DNA of 64,000 nt from Carya illinoinensis (GCF_018687715.1 NC_056761.1:19618001-19682000); one strand, 5' to 3'. Positions 11,274 to 22,140 are shown, counted from the first letter of the stretch. The notes: a model not told the origin generated them from the sequence alone. Program-made: numbers and translations.

Positions 11274-11552
11274 CTAGCTTCAATGACATTAAAAAAAAAA
11301 AAAAAACCCATCGTTGCAGACAAATAGTTGTGATTAAATGTAAAAGAGCATCCTTGTGATTAAAGCCAATAAAACAAGCATTCTGAAAATTGAAGGCTGA
11401 AGGCCAAAGCAAACAAGAAACAAATTCTAGATTTAGAGGCTGGTGCGGCTGCCCTACAGATAAGAAGAAAAGGCGTGTGGCAGAGGCTTACCTTAGGAAA
11501 AATAGAGGCACCGTGGGGAAAGTGACGCGACAGAGCTAGGCTACCCGAGACG

Positions 11553-11723
11553 ATGGCCTTTGTTCGGGAGCTTATGAAGATGGCAAAGAACTCTGTTGAA
11601 GGAGGAGGATCCTCTTACTTTGATTTTAATGCCTTGATTGAAGATCTGAGATCCCAAGCCATTGCTGGTGAAGCTACCGAGGATGGAAAGAAAGAAAAGA
11701 AACGCATGCTGGAGGGCATATAA
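11553..11723 (+). CDS. Small ORF, unidentified (56 aa), probable gene fragment
   Basis: ATG at 11553, TAA at 11721-11723. The protein begins MAFVRELMKMAKNS and continues through SSYFDFNALIEDLRSQ to a Lys/Glu-rich end. Codon use and the GC-richer sequence from about 11400 to 11720 look like real coding DNA, unlike the spacer around it, and the 150 bases upstream look like a 5' leader. I do not recognise the family. It may be the first exon of a gene whose other exons are lost, in line with the two broken host genes just to its left on the opposite strand. Confidence 0.35.
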   Translation: MAFVRELMKMAKNSVEGGGSSYFDFNALIEDLRSQAIAGEATEDGKKEKKRMLEGI

Positions 11724-12440
11724 GAAAGGAAAAAAATCGAGCACGAGTCTTCTTCATTTTTCCTCTTGGATTTCATTTTCGGGACGAAGAGAAAGATCCG
11801 AAGACTGAAAGAAGAGAGAAGATGAACAGACATAAGGAAAAGAGTTTGGTTTTGGAGAGTTAAACGAATGAGAATATGCAAAATAGAAGACGTAAAGGTG
11901 AAAGATATTAAGAAGAAGAACTGACATACATCCCATCAATTTACACGGCGTTAAATAAAACAGTAAAAATAGACGGAAAAACAAGAAAATAAGAATTACT
12001 GTTAAGTAACCGTTAGATAGGCACTTTTTATAATAGAGAGATTGTGGCGTAATTTAAATAATTTTAGAAGATTAACACGTCAAATTAAATATCATCTTAT
12101 TTTAAATTTTGAAACATGTGTTTATCTCTCTCTTTAAATTATAAAATTATGATATTGTATTTTAATCCTTAAATTCATAAAAGAAAGAAATTAATGTCCA
12201 CACGAGACAACAAACATGTGCTTAATTTAGATCGATGCAATTAACTTAATTAATATACTATCGAAATATGGCTAAAATATACCCATCATGTGGTAAAATG
12301 TTGAATTGAGAACTAAAAATATACCACTTTTGGTGCCTCCGTGAAGAACATCTTATTTACATGTAGATCATGTCGGTCTCAAAAGGTATCTTTCAGGGTG
12401 GGTTGTCAAGAACGTTTTAAAAACAAAATAAAAATATATT
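11724..12440. other. AT-rich spacer
   Basis: No gene seen. It is A/T-rich, with several CT-rich minus-strand stretches that produce short Phe/Ser-rich frames without domains. Confidence 0.5.
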
Positions 12441-12615
12441 AGAGTAATACTACATACAGTCGTAAAGTATGTAAGCGTCATTCAGTTACTTTGAAAAAGA
12501 ATGAGGTCCATTATTAAAAAAATTAATTTTTTTTAATGTGAATCCCGTATTAGTTCATTTTTTTCAAAGTAATTGTGTGGCGCTTATACACTTATAACTG
12601 CAAATATTATTTCTC
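12441..12615. mobile_element. Hairpin MITE, copy A (palindromic family)
   Basis: A long imperfect palindrome. The left arm (CTACATACAGTCGTAAAGTA, then CTTTGAAAAAGAATGAG) pairs with the right arm (CTTTGAAAAAAATGAAC, then TATAAGTGTATAAGCG, when read in reverse complement). The two meet at an AATTAATTTTTTTTAAT centre. It is the best-preserved copy of a family also seen at 13991, 18016, 22141, 23660 and 48041. Confidence 0.8.
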
Positions 12616-13990
12616 CATATATTATCTAGTACCATTAATATTAAATATCAAGATTTCAGTATATGCACATGATTTTAATATGAAAAATTATACTCATCAT
12701 CCCTACGTACACCACATGTACACCTGTTTTTATTTTTTATCTTTTCATTTTTTTCCTTAGCAAGTATGTATTGTATGGATAATGAGTAGAAGAATTCAAT
12801 TAATTTAACGAGAATAAAAAAAAATTAAAACTTGTGTGGTGTGTGATGTATGAAATTGGTTGGTAAAACTCTTTTAATATATATATATATATATATGGGA
12901 ATAATACATAGAGTATTTCATACGGAGACAAACAATTGTTGGATGGAAATTAAAAGTATTTTTTTTAAGGAATCTTCAAATAAATATCAAGTTTGAGAGG
13001 TTGACTAAACTTCATTGGATCTAATATCCAAGAAACGATTATGAAGTATAGTATACTTTGTTTCATAGTATTTCGAATCGTTTGTCGATCTTTTATTGTA
13101 TATATACATATTATATGTTTCATGTGACTTGTTATGTACGGCATTCCAATAAAGGAATCTAACCTCCGTAGATATATTAACTTCATTGTACGTGTGCGTG
13201 TATATATATATATATAATGAGTTAATTCTCATAGAAAATAATAATTTTTATCGTAAATACTTGATCACGTAAAAAATGTTATTCTTCTTATAATTGTATA
13301 TTCATGTTAATGAAAGGACTAAGACTTTTGTATTAGTTACGGCCGGTAGTGTAGGTACGTGGAAGACTCTTACATCAGGCATCTTCTCAACAATATCTAG
13401 TTGAATGTCAGTGTCTGTGTATATTACACCTTTTACAACATTTCAACAAAAAATTATTATTTTTTAAATTTATATATATATAGCCACTGATCATATCGAA
13501 TACTGCAAGAAAATCGAGCATTTGAGAAGGATTATTTATGATGAGAATGCCTATTAATTATGAAAACAGTCTTCTAATAGGAAAAGTCATTTTCACAAAA
13601 AGTAAGTAGCCACAAATAAACAGTTTTCTTGTAGTCATCCTAACTACTAGTAGACATTCATCTATCCATCTCTATTATCATCATATAGATCTATATCATG
13701 AGTTGCAATTGATCACTAGCTTGTTTCTTTCCAATGTGTGATCATCATTACCATTATTATTGCATGTGGCGCACATGCTCCTGTAATCAGCAGCGTGAAG
13801 CACATGATGCATGCCCCACTCCATTGAAAAGAAACTAATTCATGTCTTTATTTGTGGGAGCTTTATGAAAAAGAAAGGAAGGGAATCTTTCCAGGCAACA
13901 ACAATTCAGGATTAATGTGATTTACAGTGCATCTCAACCTACTGTAACAATCGTGCTCATGTAACAATATTCCATTATATTCGCATTATT
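12616..13990. other. AT-rich spacer with TA microsatellites
   Basis: TA repeats sit near 12878-12896, 13201-13216 and 13472-13482. No gene, RNA or transposon domain is visible. Confidence 0.5.
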
Positions 13991-14111
13991 GTATAAAAAA
14001 GAGTGCAGTTTATAATTAAAAAATTAATCTATTTCATGTATTTACTTATTTTTTTTTTTTAAAGAGCGGGTTATTTACACATTCTGTATGTGATTACAAA
14101 TATCATTTCTA
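13991..14111. mobile_element. Hairpin MITE, copy B (degraded)
   Basis: Contains GTGCAGTTTATAATTAAAAA, a poly-T centre, and the typical right end CACATTCTGTATGTGATTAC followed by AAATATCATTTCTA. This matches copies A and D. The arms no longer pair well. Confidence 0.55.
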
Positions 14112-14773
14112 ATTCCTTAATCTTTGATCAACATTTGTTGCGGTGGGTAAGAAAAATTTATTGTCCTCATGTTTCTGATCATTTTATAGCTTTTACTTTC
14201 TTTTTTTCCCCATATTAGCTACTTAAAGTACTAGGAGCGCTTGCAGAGTTACTATATTCTCTAGTCGGTGTGAATAATATATTATTACATTGCTTAAATT
14301 GTAATATTTAAATTTTAAAATTATCTTCTAAATTAAATTATATCACATAAGCATTTAATTTATTAGGTGTACTCTACACACCAATTTGAGAATAAAATAT
14401 TTCTTTAATGTATACCTCATGATTTTGTACCTAGCTACGATCTAATTTTCAAATATAAATTATAATAATTAACGTATCAAAACAATAATAATAAAAAGAA
14501 GAAGAAGAAATGGCTAACTAGCTTTGAGGGTAGATCTCCCCTCCCTTCTCGTGTAAGTTACATGTAAAGAAAGAAGAAATGGCTCATCATATGTGCGATT
14601 TCCATGCAAGTCTCGTGTAATTTCATTAAGAAAGAGTAATTAGACCTGTGTGAAAAAAAGAATTCGCTTTTTTTTAGGTTCTATTTATTCTTTCTAAGAA
14701 AAATGTACGAGACTTCCCACCCAATATTTGTAGTTGTATCTGGAATTGTTTTCAGTAACATGCTTTGCACTTA
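14112..14773. other. AT-rich spacer
   Basis: No coding sequence. A short inverted stretch around 14510-14700 repeats 'GTCTCGTGTAA / TTTCTAAGAAAAA' words but has no clear element ends. Confidence 0.45.
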
Positions 14774-14990
14774 GGTTTGGATAGTGAGTTGAGATAAAAT
14801 GAGATTGGATAAAAGTTAAAAATTAAATAAAATATTGTTAGAATATTAATTTTTAATATTAATTTTAGTTTGTGATTTGAAAAAATTAAATTGTTTATTA
14901 TATTTAATTTGTATGGGAGTTTGAAAAAATTGTAATGATTAAATAAAATGAGATGAAATAAGTTGAAAAACTTCTTGTATCCAAACAACC
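14774..14990. mobile_element. MITE with GTTTGGATA terminal repeats
   Basis: The left end GGTTTGGATAGTGAGTTGAG and the right end CTTCTTGTATCCAAACAACC are imperfect inverted repeats around a T/A-rich 217-bp body. This type is very common in the genomes of some tree species. A similar right end (CTATCCAAACAGACCCT) occurs at 47273-47289. Confidence 0.6.
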
Positions 14991-15200
14991 TTTGACCCCC
15001 ATAATGCCGTGCGTGTTTAGTTTGAATCCTGCTGAGGTATTGGGGTTATGATTCTCTAGAACTGTTAAATAGATTAAACGTGGAATAAGAACCAAAATCT
15101 TAGAAATTATGCACGTTTTGTTTGTATCAGCAATCGTGTTATACATGTGGCTTCCAAAATGATTCGAAACAACCTAAGATTTTTAACCGCGTGTGGCTGC

Positions 15201-15208
15201 CTATAAAT
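15201..15208 (+). promoter_or_regulatory. TATA box of the terpene synthase gene
   Basis: CTATAAAT lies about 100 bases upstream of the ATG at 15306. The intervening leader is CA-rich (ACATCAAACTCTC...), as in a typical plant 5' UTR. Nothing else nearby fits a core promoter better. Confidence 0.65.
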
Positions 15209-15305
15209 TGGATCGATCCAATTAAGCATTCCACAGACCATACATCAAACTCTCAAGAAAAAATTATCAATTCGATCACTTTGTGGATACATACTCATTC
15301 TCGCC

Positions 15306-17626
15306 ATGGCATCAATGTCCACTAAAACCATCTTTGCAGCTTCCTCCATCAATCCTCCAATTGGTCCCGACAGAATTCAGAAAACTGCAAATTCGAATCC
15401 CTTCAGCCTGACCTCTTTGCCAAGTGCCCACAAACATTGGAAAATTTCCCAAGATCATGATACATTTGCTTCTACTCCTTTAGAATATCCAAACTACGGA
15501 ACTAAGAAGCATGACTTTGTAAGAATATTATGCATGCAGTCACCTTAATTTTTATCTGTTTCTTTTGATTAATTTCTGGAGCTGTGTTCGACTGATCTCT
15601 TTGTCTGCAGGGCGGGCTCAGCGTCCAACATTCCCATAAATTAGAAGCATGTAGGCGTGCACTAAGGAAAGTAGGAAAAGATGACGGTTTCGAAAGTTTA
15701 AACATGATTAATGCCATCCAACGGCTCGGCATTGACTACCACTTCCAGGAAGACATTGATGCAATTTTGAAAGGGCAATATGCAAAATACATTGCTCATG
15801 GTGATTGCGGTCAGAATCTTCAGGAGGTTGCGCTACGCTTTCGACTGTTGAGACAGCGAGGATACTATGTACCAGCCAGTGAGTTATTCTCATTCCATTT
15901 TTTCAGCTTATATTACTAAAATCGATGACTATATCCTCACCCATCAATTGTTTTGAACAGATGTATTTAACAACTTCAAGGACAGGGAGGGAAAGTTTGA
16001 CAAAGAACTAGGTAAAGACATTAACGGATTGATGGCTTTATTTGAAGCTTCACAGCTAAGTATAGAAGGAGAAGGCATACTAGATGAAGCTGACAGCTTT
16101 TGCGAGCAGCTTCTAAACGCGTGGCAAATCAGACATCTTGATGACAACCAAGTCAGTGTTGTTGGGAATACTTTAGGGAATCCTTATCACAAAAGCTTGG
16201 CAAGGTTCATGGCGAAGAAGTTTTTCGGTAATTTCACGGGCACAAATGGATGGTTGAATGATTTACGCCACCTAGCAAAACTGGATTTCAATATGGTCCA
16301 ATCCATACACCAGAAGGAAATTGTTCAAATCTCCAAGTATGTGTAACATGAACAACTGGATGATTTACTACTTTATAATTGCAGTGATTATTTTTCTTAT
16401 CTAAAGTCAATCTCTGTCATCTTAGATGGTGGAAAGATGTTGGTCTGGCACAGGAACTGAAGTTTGCAAGGGACCAACCGCTCAAATGGTACATTGTTTC
16501 CATGGCCTGTCTTACAGACCCAGATCTATCAGAGGAAAGGGTTGACCTCACAAAACCCATTTCTCTAATCTACATAATAGATGACATTTTCGATGTTCAT
16601 GGAACGCTTGAAGATGTCACGCTCTTCACAGAAGCCATCAACAAGTATATATGCGCCTTAAATGCAGGATTACTTCTATTCCGATCCCTCTCAACCGTTG
16701 TATATTCATAAATAAAATGTTTTAATTTGCATGCAGATGGGATTATGCTGCACTTGAGCAGTTACCCGAATACATGAAGATATGCTTCACTGCTCTTAAT
16801 GACATCACTAACCAAATCAGCTACAAGATATATCAAAAACATGGGTGGAATCCCGTAGATTCTTTAAGAAAGACGGTAAATACAAAATACTTTCTATGCA
16901 TTAACTTATCTAATAAATGAAGACATGCATCTTCATCATGAAAATCACGAATTATATATTGCAGTGGGCTAGTTTGTGCAACGCTTTTCTGGTAGAGGCT
17001 CAATGGTTTTCTTCTGGGCAGTCTCCAAAACCAGAAGAATATCTGAAGAATGCAGTTATTAGTTCAGGGGTACATGTGGTACTAGTTCACATTTTCTTCC
17101 AATTGGGACATGGCATAACAAAGGAAACTGTAGATCTTGTTGACAATGTACCTGGGATTATATCTTCACCTGCCACAATTCTTCGGCTTTGGGACGACTT
17201 GGGAAGTGCCATGGTGAGTATGCTACTCTTGAACAGTGGCTCATGTCCTAGAAGTTCACTTTCAGACAAAGTTATGGCAAATTAAAATTTAATCACCAAT
17301 AATATGCACGTGCGTGGTTGATGTGATTGCAGGATGAGAGTCAAGATGGCCATGATGGATCGTACATAGATTATTACATGAAAGAACACAAGGATTCTAC
17401 AGTCAAAGAAGCACGAGAGAAGGTTGTCGATATGATTTCAGATTCATGGAAACGCCTAAACAAGGAGTGTCTGATCTCTCCAAATCAACTTCCAGCAAAA
17501 TTCAACGAGGCATGTCTTAATGTGGCAAGAATGGTGCCCTTGTTGTATAGTTATGACGACAACCATGACCTCCCAAGCCTCGAGGAACATATGAAATCCG
17601 TGCTTTATGTAAGTGTGCCTATGTAA
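15306..17626 (+). CDS. Terpene synthase, TPS-g type (linalool/nerolidol synthase-like), 7 exons
   Basis: Exons 15306-15518, 15611-15878, 15961-16336, 16426-16644, 16737-16875, 16965-17213 and 17333-17626, all with GT-AG borders, join to 1,758 bases: 585 residues and a TAA stop with no interruption. The family ionises geranyl or farnesyl diphosphate. The N-terminal domain has [14 protein letters not shown]. The class I active site shows RDQ (about 230), the metal-binding DDIFD (267-271) and the second metal site DDLGSAMDE (411-419), which crosses the exon 6/7 border. The RRx8W motif of cyclising TPS-b enzymes is absent, the mark of the TPS-g clade, which makes acyclic alcohols such as linalool and nerolidol. 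The first 40 residues are Ser/Thr-rich and could be a weak plastid transit peptide. The Met-for-Lys change before DES is unusual. The exact product cannot be read from sequence. Confidence 0.93.
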
Positions 17627-18015
17627 GGCAATATCCTAATGAAAAATTAAAATAGAACCTAAGCTTTCATCTTATATATGGGCGGGTGGATATCCATACC
17701 TGCCATCCGCCCATTTGATTTTATTTTAAGATGAATCCGCTTGCTTGGGGTAATGATTTTCAGCCCGTTACCTTAGCGAGTTAGCTCGTTAATTTGTTTT
17801 TTATTTAATGATTAAGGAAGTGACTATTAGTGTATTGGTATATTTTTTCTATTTTTTAAAAATATTAAAATAAATTTAAAACATCTTAAAAGGAAAAAGC
17901 AAAAAAATTGTAAAAAAAAGTGACATTTCGCTGAGGGGACACTCGTTGGGCAGCATAATAGCAGCCTCCTTGTAGAAATTATTTTGCCTTTTATCAATGG
18001 CTACTAGTACTTTTA
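17627..18015 (+). other. TPS 3' flank with a GC-rich hairpin
   Basis: Includes the TPS 3' UTR. At about 17680-17714 GGGCGGGTGGATATCC and CCATCCGCCC form an inverted pair. This resembles the subterminal GGGCGGGT segments of hAT-like elements, but no ends or target duplication are evident. Confidence 0.4.
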
Positions 18016-18160
18016 GAGAAATGATATTTATAGTCTTAGGGGATGAAAGTACTGCACATTTCCTTTGAAAAAAGTGAGTAAATTTTGAACCTACATAAAA
18101 AATTATTTTTTAAAATTATATACTCCACTTTTTTTCAAAGTGGGGCTTTCACCCTCAAAT
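18016..18160. mobile_element. Hairpin MITE, copy C (degraded)
   Basis: GAGAAATGATATTTATAGTC begins the copy. TTTGAAAAAAGTGAGTAAAT, a central AAATTATTTTTTAAAATT and CCACTTTTTTTCAAAGTG follow the order of copies A, D and F. The right end has decayed. Confidence 0.65.
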
Positions 18161-18236
18161 AATTATTACTAAATTATAATATTATTAATTCTTCATGTGG
18201 CTGTTTTGAGTATTGGTAGGTAACATGGCCGGTCAA

Positions 18237-18259
18237 AATAGACTAATACTAGATATAGT
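18237..18259. repeat. Left arm of a 23-bp inverted repeat split by the nest
   Basis: The 23 bases at 18237-18259 pair with 22051-22073 in reverse complement at 22 of 23 positions. With the hAT and CACTA insertions and one AGT copy removed, the two arms lie 17 bases apart. The CACTA element therefore landed at the stem-loop junction of a small hairpin. Confidence 0.85.
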
Positions 18260-18647
18260 CACTAGGCCTGTGCAGAAAAGGGCTTGGTCGAGGGTTCCCT
18301 GGACAGGATTTTAAAGGAAAAGTTCCAATAGGAAGATTTAGTAATGGAAAGGTTCCCTCAGACAGTCGCCGGCCACAGTTTCTTCTATCTCAGTAATTTC
18401 GTACACCATCAATGATGTTGATCTCAACGATTTCAGAATTTTAGGAAAAAAAAAAAAAACCCAACAGTTTCAGCCCTTCTTCCCACATGCACAAAGACAT
18501 TTCCTTCCAACGAAGTCCGCTGCAGTTGCATTTGATTCTCTGTCTCTTTATTTGTAGATAAATTCCTTTATCGACACCTTCCACTTCCAGCTAACAGAAT
18601 AAATTCTGGTTTCCCATTTCTTTCTTTTTCTGTCCGACCCAAGCTTG

Positions 18648-18683
18648 GAAGAGAAGAGAAGAGAAGAGAAGAGAAGAGAAGAG
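18648..18683 (+). repeat. (GAGAA)n microsatellite in the captured leader
   Basis: About seven units of GAGAA lie 27 bases before the LURP-one-related ATG, in what was probably the 5' UTR of the source gene. Confidence 0.8.
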
Positions 18684-18709
18684 TAGAGTAGGGATATCAC
18701 CTCCAACCC

Positions 18710-18928
18710 ATGGCCAATCTTGGTCCCGAGTACCCGTACTCTCCGATCCCGGTCAATCTCTTTGTTTCCAAGAAACATCGTGGCCTTTCCCGTGGTGACC
18801 TCGGGTTTGCCGACGCCTCCGGTCGCATCGTTTTCAGTGTCAACCGTCCATCTTCCAAATACTCTGCTAATAAGCTAGTACTTCTCGATGCCACTGGAAA
18901 ACCTCTGATTTCGATGCACCGTCACGAT
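18710..18928 (+). pseudogene. LURP-one-related exon 1, captured fragment
   Basis: ATG at 18710 opens 73 codons up to a GT donor at 18929. Key segments are PIPVNLFVSKKHRGLSRGDL, GFADASGRIVF and LLDATGKPLISMHRHD, the N-terminal half of the LURP-one (tubby-like beta-barrel) domain of plant LOR proteins, linked to defence responses. No second exon with the C-terminal half is present, so it is incomplete. It is undamaged within the exon and keeps a leader with a microsatellite, so it could still be transcribed. It lies wholly within the hAT element, which explains why the gene is truncated. Confidence 0.8.
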
Positions 18929-19058
18929 GTCAGTCTCTCTCTCCCTCTCTGTGTTTGGTTCCGCAGAAATAATAAATATATATTTATTTGAAAAAAAAAC
19001 TATAATTTGGGAGACATTATCATACATACGGTTGAGAAACAGAAAATTAAAGATTTAA

Positions 19059-19166
19059 GAGGACCAGTTCTTGCCGGTTGAGAAAGTGAGCCAGATCATG
19101 AAAAAGGTGCTGCTGGCGAACACGAAGATCTCAAAGGATGCCAAGGAGACGGTGCAAGAGTGTGTT
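19059..19166 (+). pseudogene. NF-YB histone-fold fragment, captured
   Basis: 36 codons reading [18 protein letters not shown] and then [15 protein letters not shown], the start of the CBF/NF-Y histone fold of a nuclear factor Y subunit B (DNA-binding CCAAT-box factor). After QECV the family sequence stops abruptly and unrelated sequence runs to a TGA near 19226. Several substitutions (VEK for the usual IAN, LLANT for LPANA) show decay. It lies on the same strand as the LURP-one exon and inside the same hAT element, so two unrelated genes contributed to one transposon. Confidence 0.75.
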
Positions 19167-19400
19167 TGGTTAGTTGATGGAATCGGAGTGGTTGTGAGAA
19201 ATGGAATCAAAGAGAAATCTGGTTGAAACCCTTGGGTCTGCAAATGAAGCTGAAGGATCCAAACTCAGAAGGGCAACAGGTTCGACCCGACTCAAAAATA
19301 CACGGGTCAGATTGGATCGGATTGGCGCCCCATTTCCTGCTGGTCAGGTCGGGTCGGGCCCAAATCTGATTCGGCTGGGTCGGTGTGCAGGCCTAATAGT

Positions 19401-22030
19401 CACTACAACATTTGTTAGTTTTTGCTGCAAGGGCATGTGGTCTGAAAAACTATAGTCGTAGTGGGAAATGCTTTTTACCCACTAAATCTATCTGTGGGAG
19501 ACTAGTGACTTAAAGTTGGTGATGCTAAGTATTTTTTTCTACTAATTCGTGAATTGGTTGGAAATTGTGACATTTTTCCACCAAATAGATAGTGGAGATA
19601 GGCAACGAATTTTGTAGTAAAAAAGTTACTCAAATTAGATTGGTTAGTGAGAAATACTATATTTTATGACGAAATGTGCTGGTGGGTATTAATATTACCC
19701 ACTAGAGTATTTGGTGGAAAAAAATGTTTTTTGGCAAAAAAAAAAAAAAGTGTATTTGCCATGAGACATATTTGTGGCAAATAGTAAAAGAATTCAGAAA
19801 AAAAAAATTGTAAAAGCAAAAAAAGTCATCTTATGGAAAGATTTACAATCGTTGACTATTTGTATAGATATGGAAGGATTTACAATCGTATATTACACAA
19901 CTATCACCTAGAAATATCTCCTATAATGGATTTCTCGATCGGGGGGCCATATTACACAATCAGGGGGCAAATTCTTGAATCCTCGACACAACTTATAAGA
20001 ATACTAAGCTCCTACACACAACCCATGTTTTTGGACTATGCCTATTGATATTATCAATCAAATTTATGATTACCTCTAAATAACTCAAGTACATTATATA
20101 CCTGCTTTTACAGGGACAAGCCTGTGTATCCAGGCCTTTGGTACTCAAGCTTGAACTGAAAAATCCCGAATCAAGAACATCCTTGAATGCCGTAAAATAA
20201 TGACCCTGTAAGAGTACAAAATTACAAATAGAGGCGCTCATTTAGGACAAAAAAAAAATAAAGACTTAATACAAATTTGCGAAATCACAAGCAACTCATG
20301 ATTAATTATTTAACTACCTTCTTGCGAGTTGATAAAGTCTTTAGAACAGAGGGACTCATCATGTAAAACTGCACCTAAAAATCATAAGCTACAAACAGTT
20401 CCCTTACTTCTAACAGACCACTCATAAATCTCAACCAAGTGATCATTGATCCTATACATGGCAGGTTCATTAGCCTCCCCCACTTTATGGTGTTGTACAT
20501 TCATAGCCTATTGATCAAACTACATCTTAAGATATTGTTAAATAACAAACATAAGTGTATAAAACTACCTCTTGATATATTGCTTGTTTTTAACTCATTT
20601 CAACTAAAAAATATGTAATATGCAGCGAACCAGAAACAATTCCCCCCCACATCCTGCAACCAAAGGCTCCACAACATTCATTTCTTTTCTTTTTGATAAC
20701 ACAAGAAGAATGGAAACAACCATTCATTGGGCCGTAAATTATTTCTTCATTAAAGTGTATCACAGAACAATTAAAAGAATGAAAACAAAAGGAAAAACTG
20801 AAATCTCAACGCTTCACTGACTATAAACACATTCTCAACAAGGCCCAACACTTCACAAATCACATCACCAACACCCTCAACACGACATACATGTGCTTCC
20901 AACACTTAGCCCAACTTCACAACTACAACACAAGACCCAACACTTCACAATCCAACAACAATATCACAACCAAATCTATTTCTCCTCCAACTTCCACAAC
21001 AACACAATCAAAATACTACATATCCATGAATATAAATCTTAATAAGCAATCAACACCACGCTATACACGTCCATTTACTCCAAAATAAAGCAATAAAGAT
21101 ATAAAGGTAGGATTTTACCATGCTTAAGGGCTTCGACAGTGATGAAAGTGTGCGGGAGTTGTTGCTGTTGTGTCGGTGGGTTGCTCGTGTTGGTGCGGTG
21201 TCGTGGCTAGAGGCGGCGATTGTGGTTCACGGCGACAGATCTGGTGGCACAGAACAGGGGATCCGTGAGAGAGAGAGAAGGTGAGGGAGGAAGAGGGATC
21301 GTCGCCGAGGTGGGGGCTTCGGCTGTGGGAAAGGGAGGAAGGGGGTCGTTGCCGAGGTGGGGGGCTGGTGGTGGTGGTGCAGTTCAACCGCTGGCTGTAG
21401 AGTTGGCTGGCGACGCAAGGACTGAGTGAGGGAGAGGGGACTTGGTTTGGGCTTGCCTCGGGGAGAGAGAAAGGGAAGAGAGGGAGAGGGAGGCGTGGGG
21501 TGGCTAGGTCCGGTGAGGTGGTCACGCTCGATGGAGGCGACGGTGGCCTGGGATGTAGCCGAGGAGAGAAAGAGTGAATGGGGAGGGGGTCCGTGTGGCG
21601 TCAGAGGAGAGAGAGAACACAGAGATTAAACAAAGGGCACACGGGTTTGGGGGGGGGGAGAATTTTAGGGTTTCAAGTTTAATTTCAACCGTTGGTCTTC
21701 AAATTTAATTCAACGATGAAGGTTAAATACCGAGTGGAACTAATTGAAGGGAATACTTATTTACGACGACTTCTTGTCGCCGCAAAAGACCTTTTTTTTT
21801 TCGTCTCTCCCGTTTGATGTCAACATGTTAGTTTTTTTTTTTTTTTTTCACTACATAAAGTAGTGGCAAAAGGCAGTTTTACCCATGATTTTAAAACCGT
21901 GGGAATGGCAGTCATGGCAAAAGAATATTTTTTTTTTCACAAATACAATTTGTAATAAGAAGTAAGTATTCTTCATGAGCATATATAATGGGAAAAGAAC
22001 TAGTGGAAAAAAGTTAATTTTGTTGTAGTG
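19401..22030. mobile_element. Non-autonomous CACTA element, 2.6 kb
   Basis: Begins CACTACAACATTTG and ends TTTTGTTGTAGTG; the inverted ends share CACTACAACA. AGT precedes (19398-19400) and follows (22031-22033) the element, the 3-bp duplication expected for CACTA transposons. Repeated subterminal words (CCCACTA, TAGTGG, CACCAAATA) lie within 300 bases of both ends, as for transposase-binding sites. No transposase is encoded. Because the hAT insertion duplicated ATAGTCAC, the original first bases CAC also occur at 18260-18262. Confidence 0.85.
20050..21660. other. CACTA internal cargo, GC-rich and low complexity in part
   Basis: 20050-21120 is ordinary AC-rich filler with no recognised gene. 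21160-21640 is GC-rich and purine-rich on the plus strand (GGAGAGGGAGG, GAGAGAGAG), which opens Pro/Ser/His-rich frames on the minus strand. The composition differs sharply from the surroundings, so it may be captured host leader DNA, but no protein family is visible. Confidence 0.4.
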
Positions 22031-22050
22031 AGTTAACTTACACAACCATG

Positions 22051-22073
22051 ACTGTATCTAGTATTAGTCTATT
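22051..22073. repeat. Right arm of the 23-bp inverted repeat
   Basis: ACTGTATCTAGTATTAGTCT plus ATT, the partner of 18237-18259. It is followed by short direct repeats of TCTAGTATTAATCTA to about 22115. Confidence 0.85.
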
Positions 22074-22140
22074 AATCTAGTATTAATCTATCTAGTATCT
22101 AGTATTAATCTAGTCATGAGTATGCGGGCTTAAGCCCCGC

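Larger units (their letters stand above)
18263..19395 (+). mobile_element. Non-autonomous hAT element carrying two host gene fragments
   Basis: 1,133 bp bounded by TAGGCCTGTGCAG on the left and, in reverse complement, TAGGCCTGCACACC on the right. The perfect 8-bp target duplication ATAGTCAC (18255-18262 and 19396-19403) is the hAT superfamily signature. It has no transposase. Inside, both on the plus strand, are a LURP-one-related first exon and an NF-YB fragment. The right subterminal region is rich in GGGTCGGGTCGGG. The element sits three bases inside the tip of the CACTA element at 19401-22030, so it is younger than that element. Confidence 0.85.

Noticed and set aside
16502..16711. Terpene synthase exon 4 read as a separate short gene running through the next intron
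   Set aside because: A GT donor at 16645-16646 in phase with exon 5 at 16737 gives a continuous family-consistent protein.
21124..21525. 133-codon Pro/Ser-rich frame on the minus strand
   Set aside because: Produced by GC-rich, purine-biased low-complexity DNA inside the non-autonomous CACTA element. No domain and no conserved pattern.
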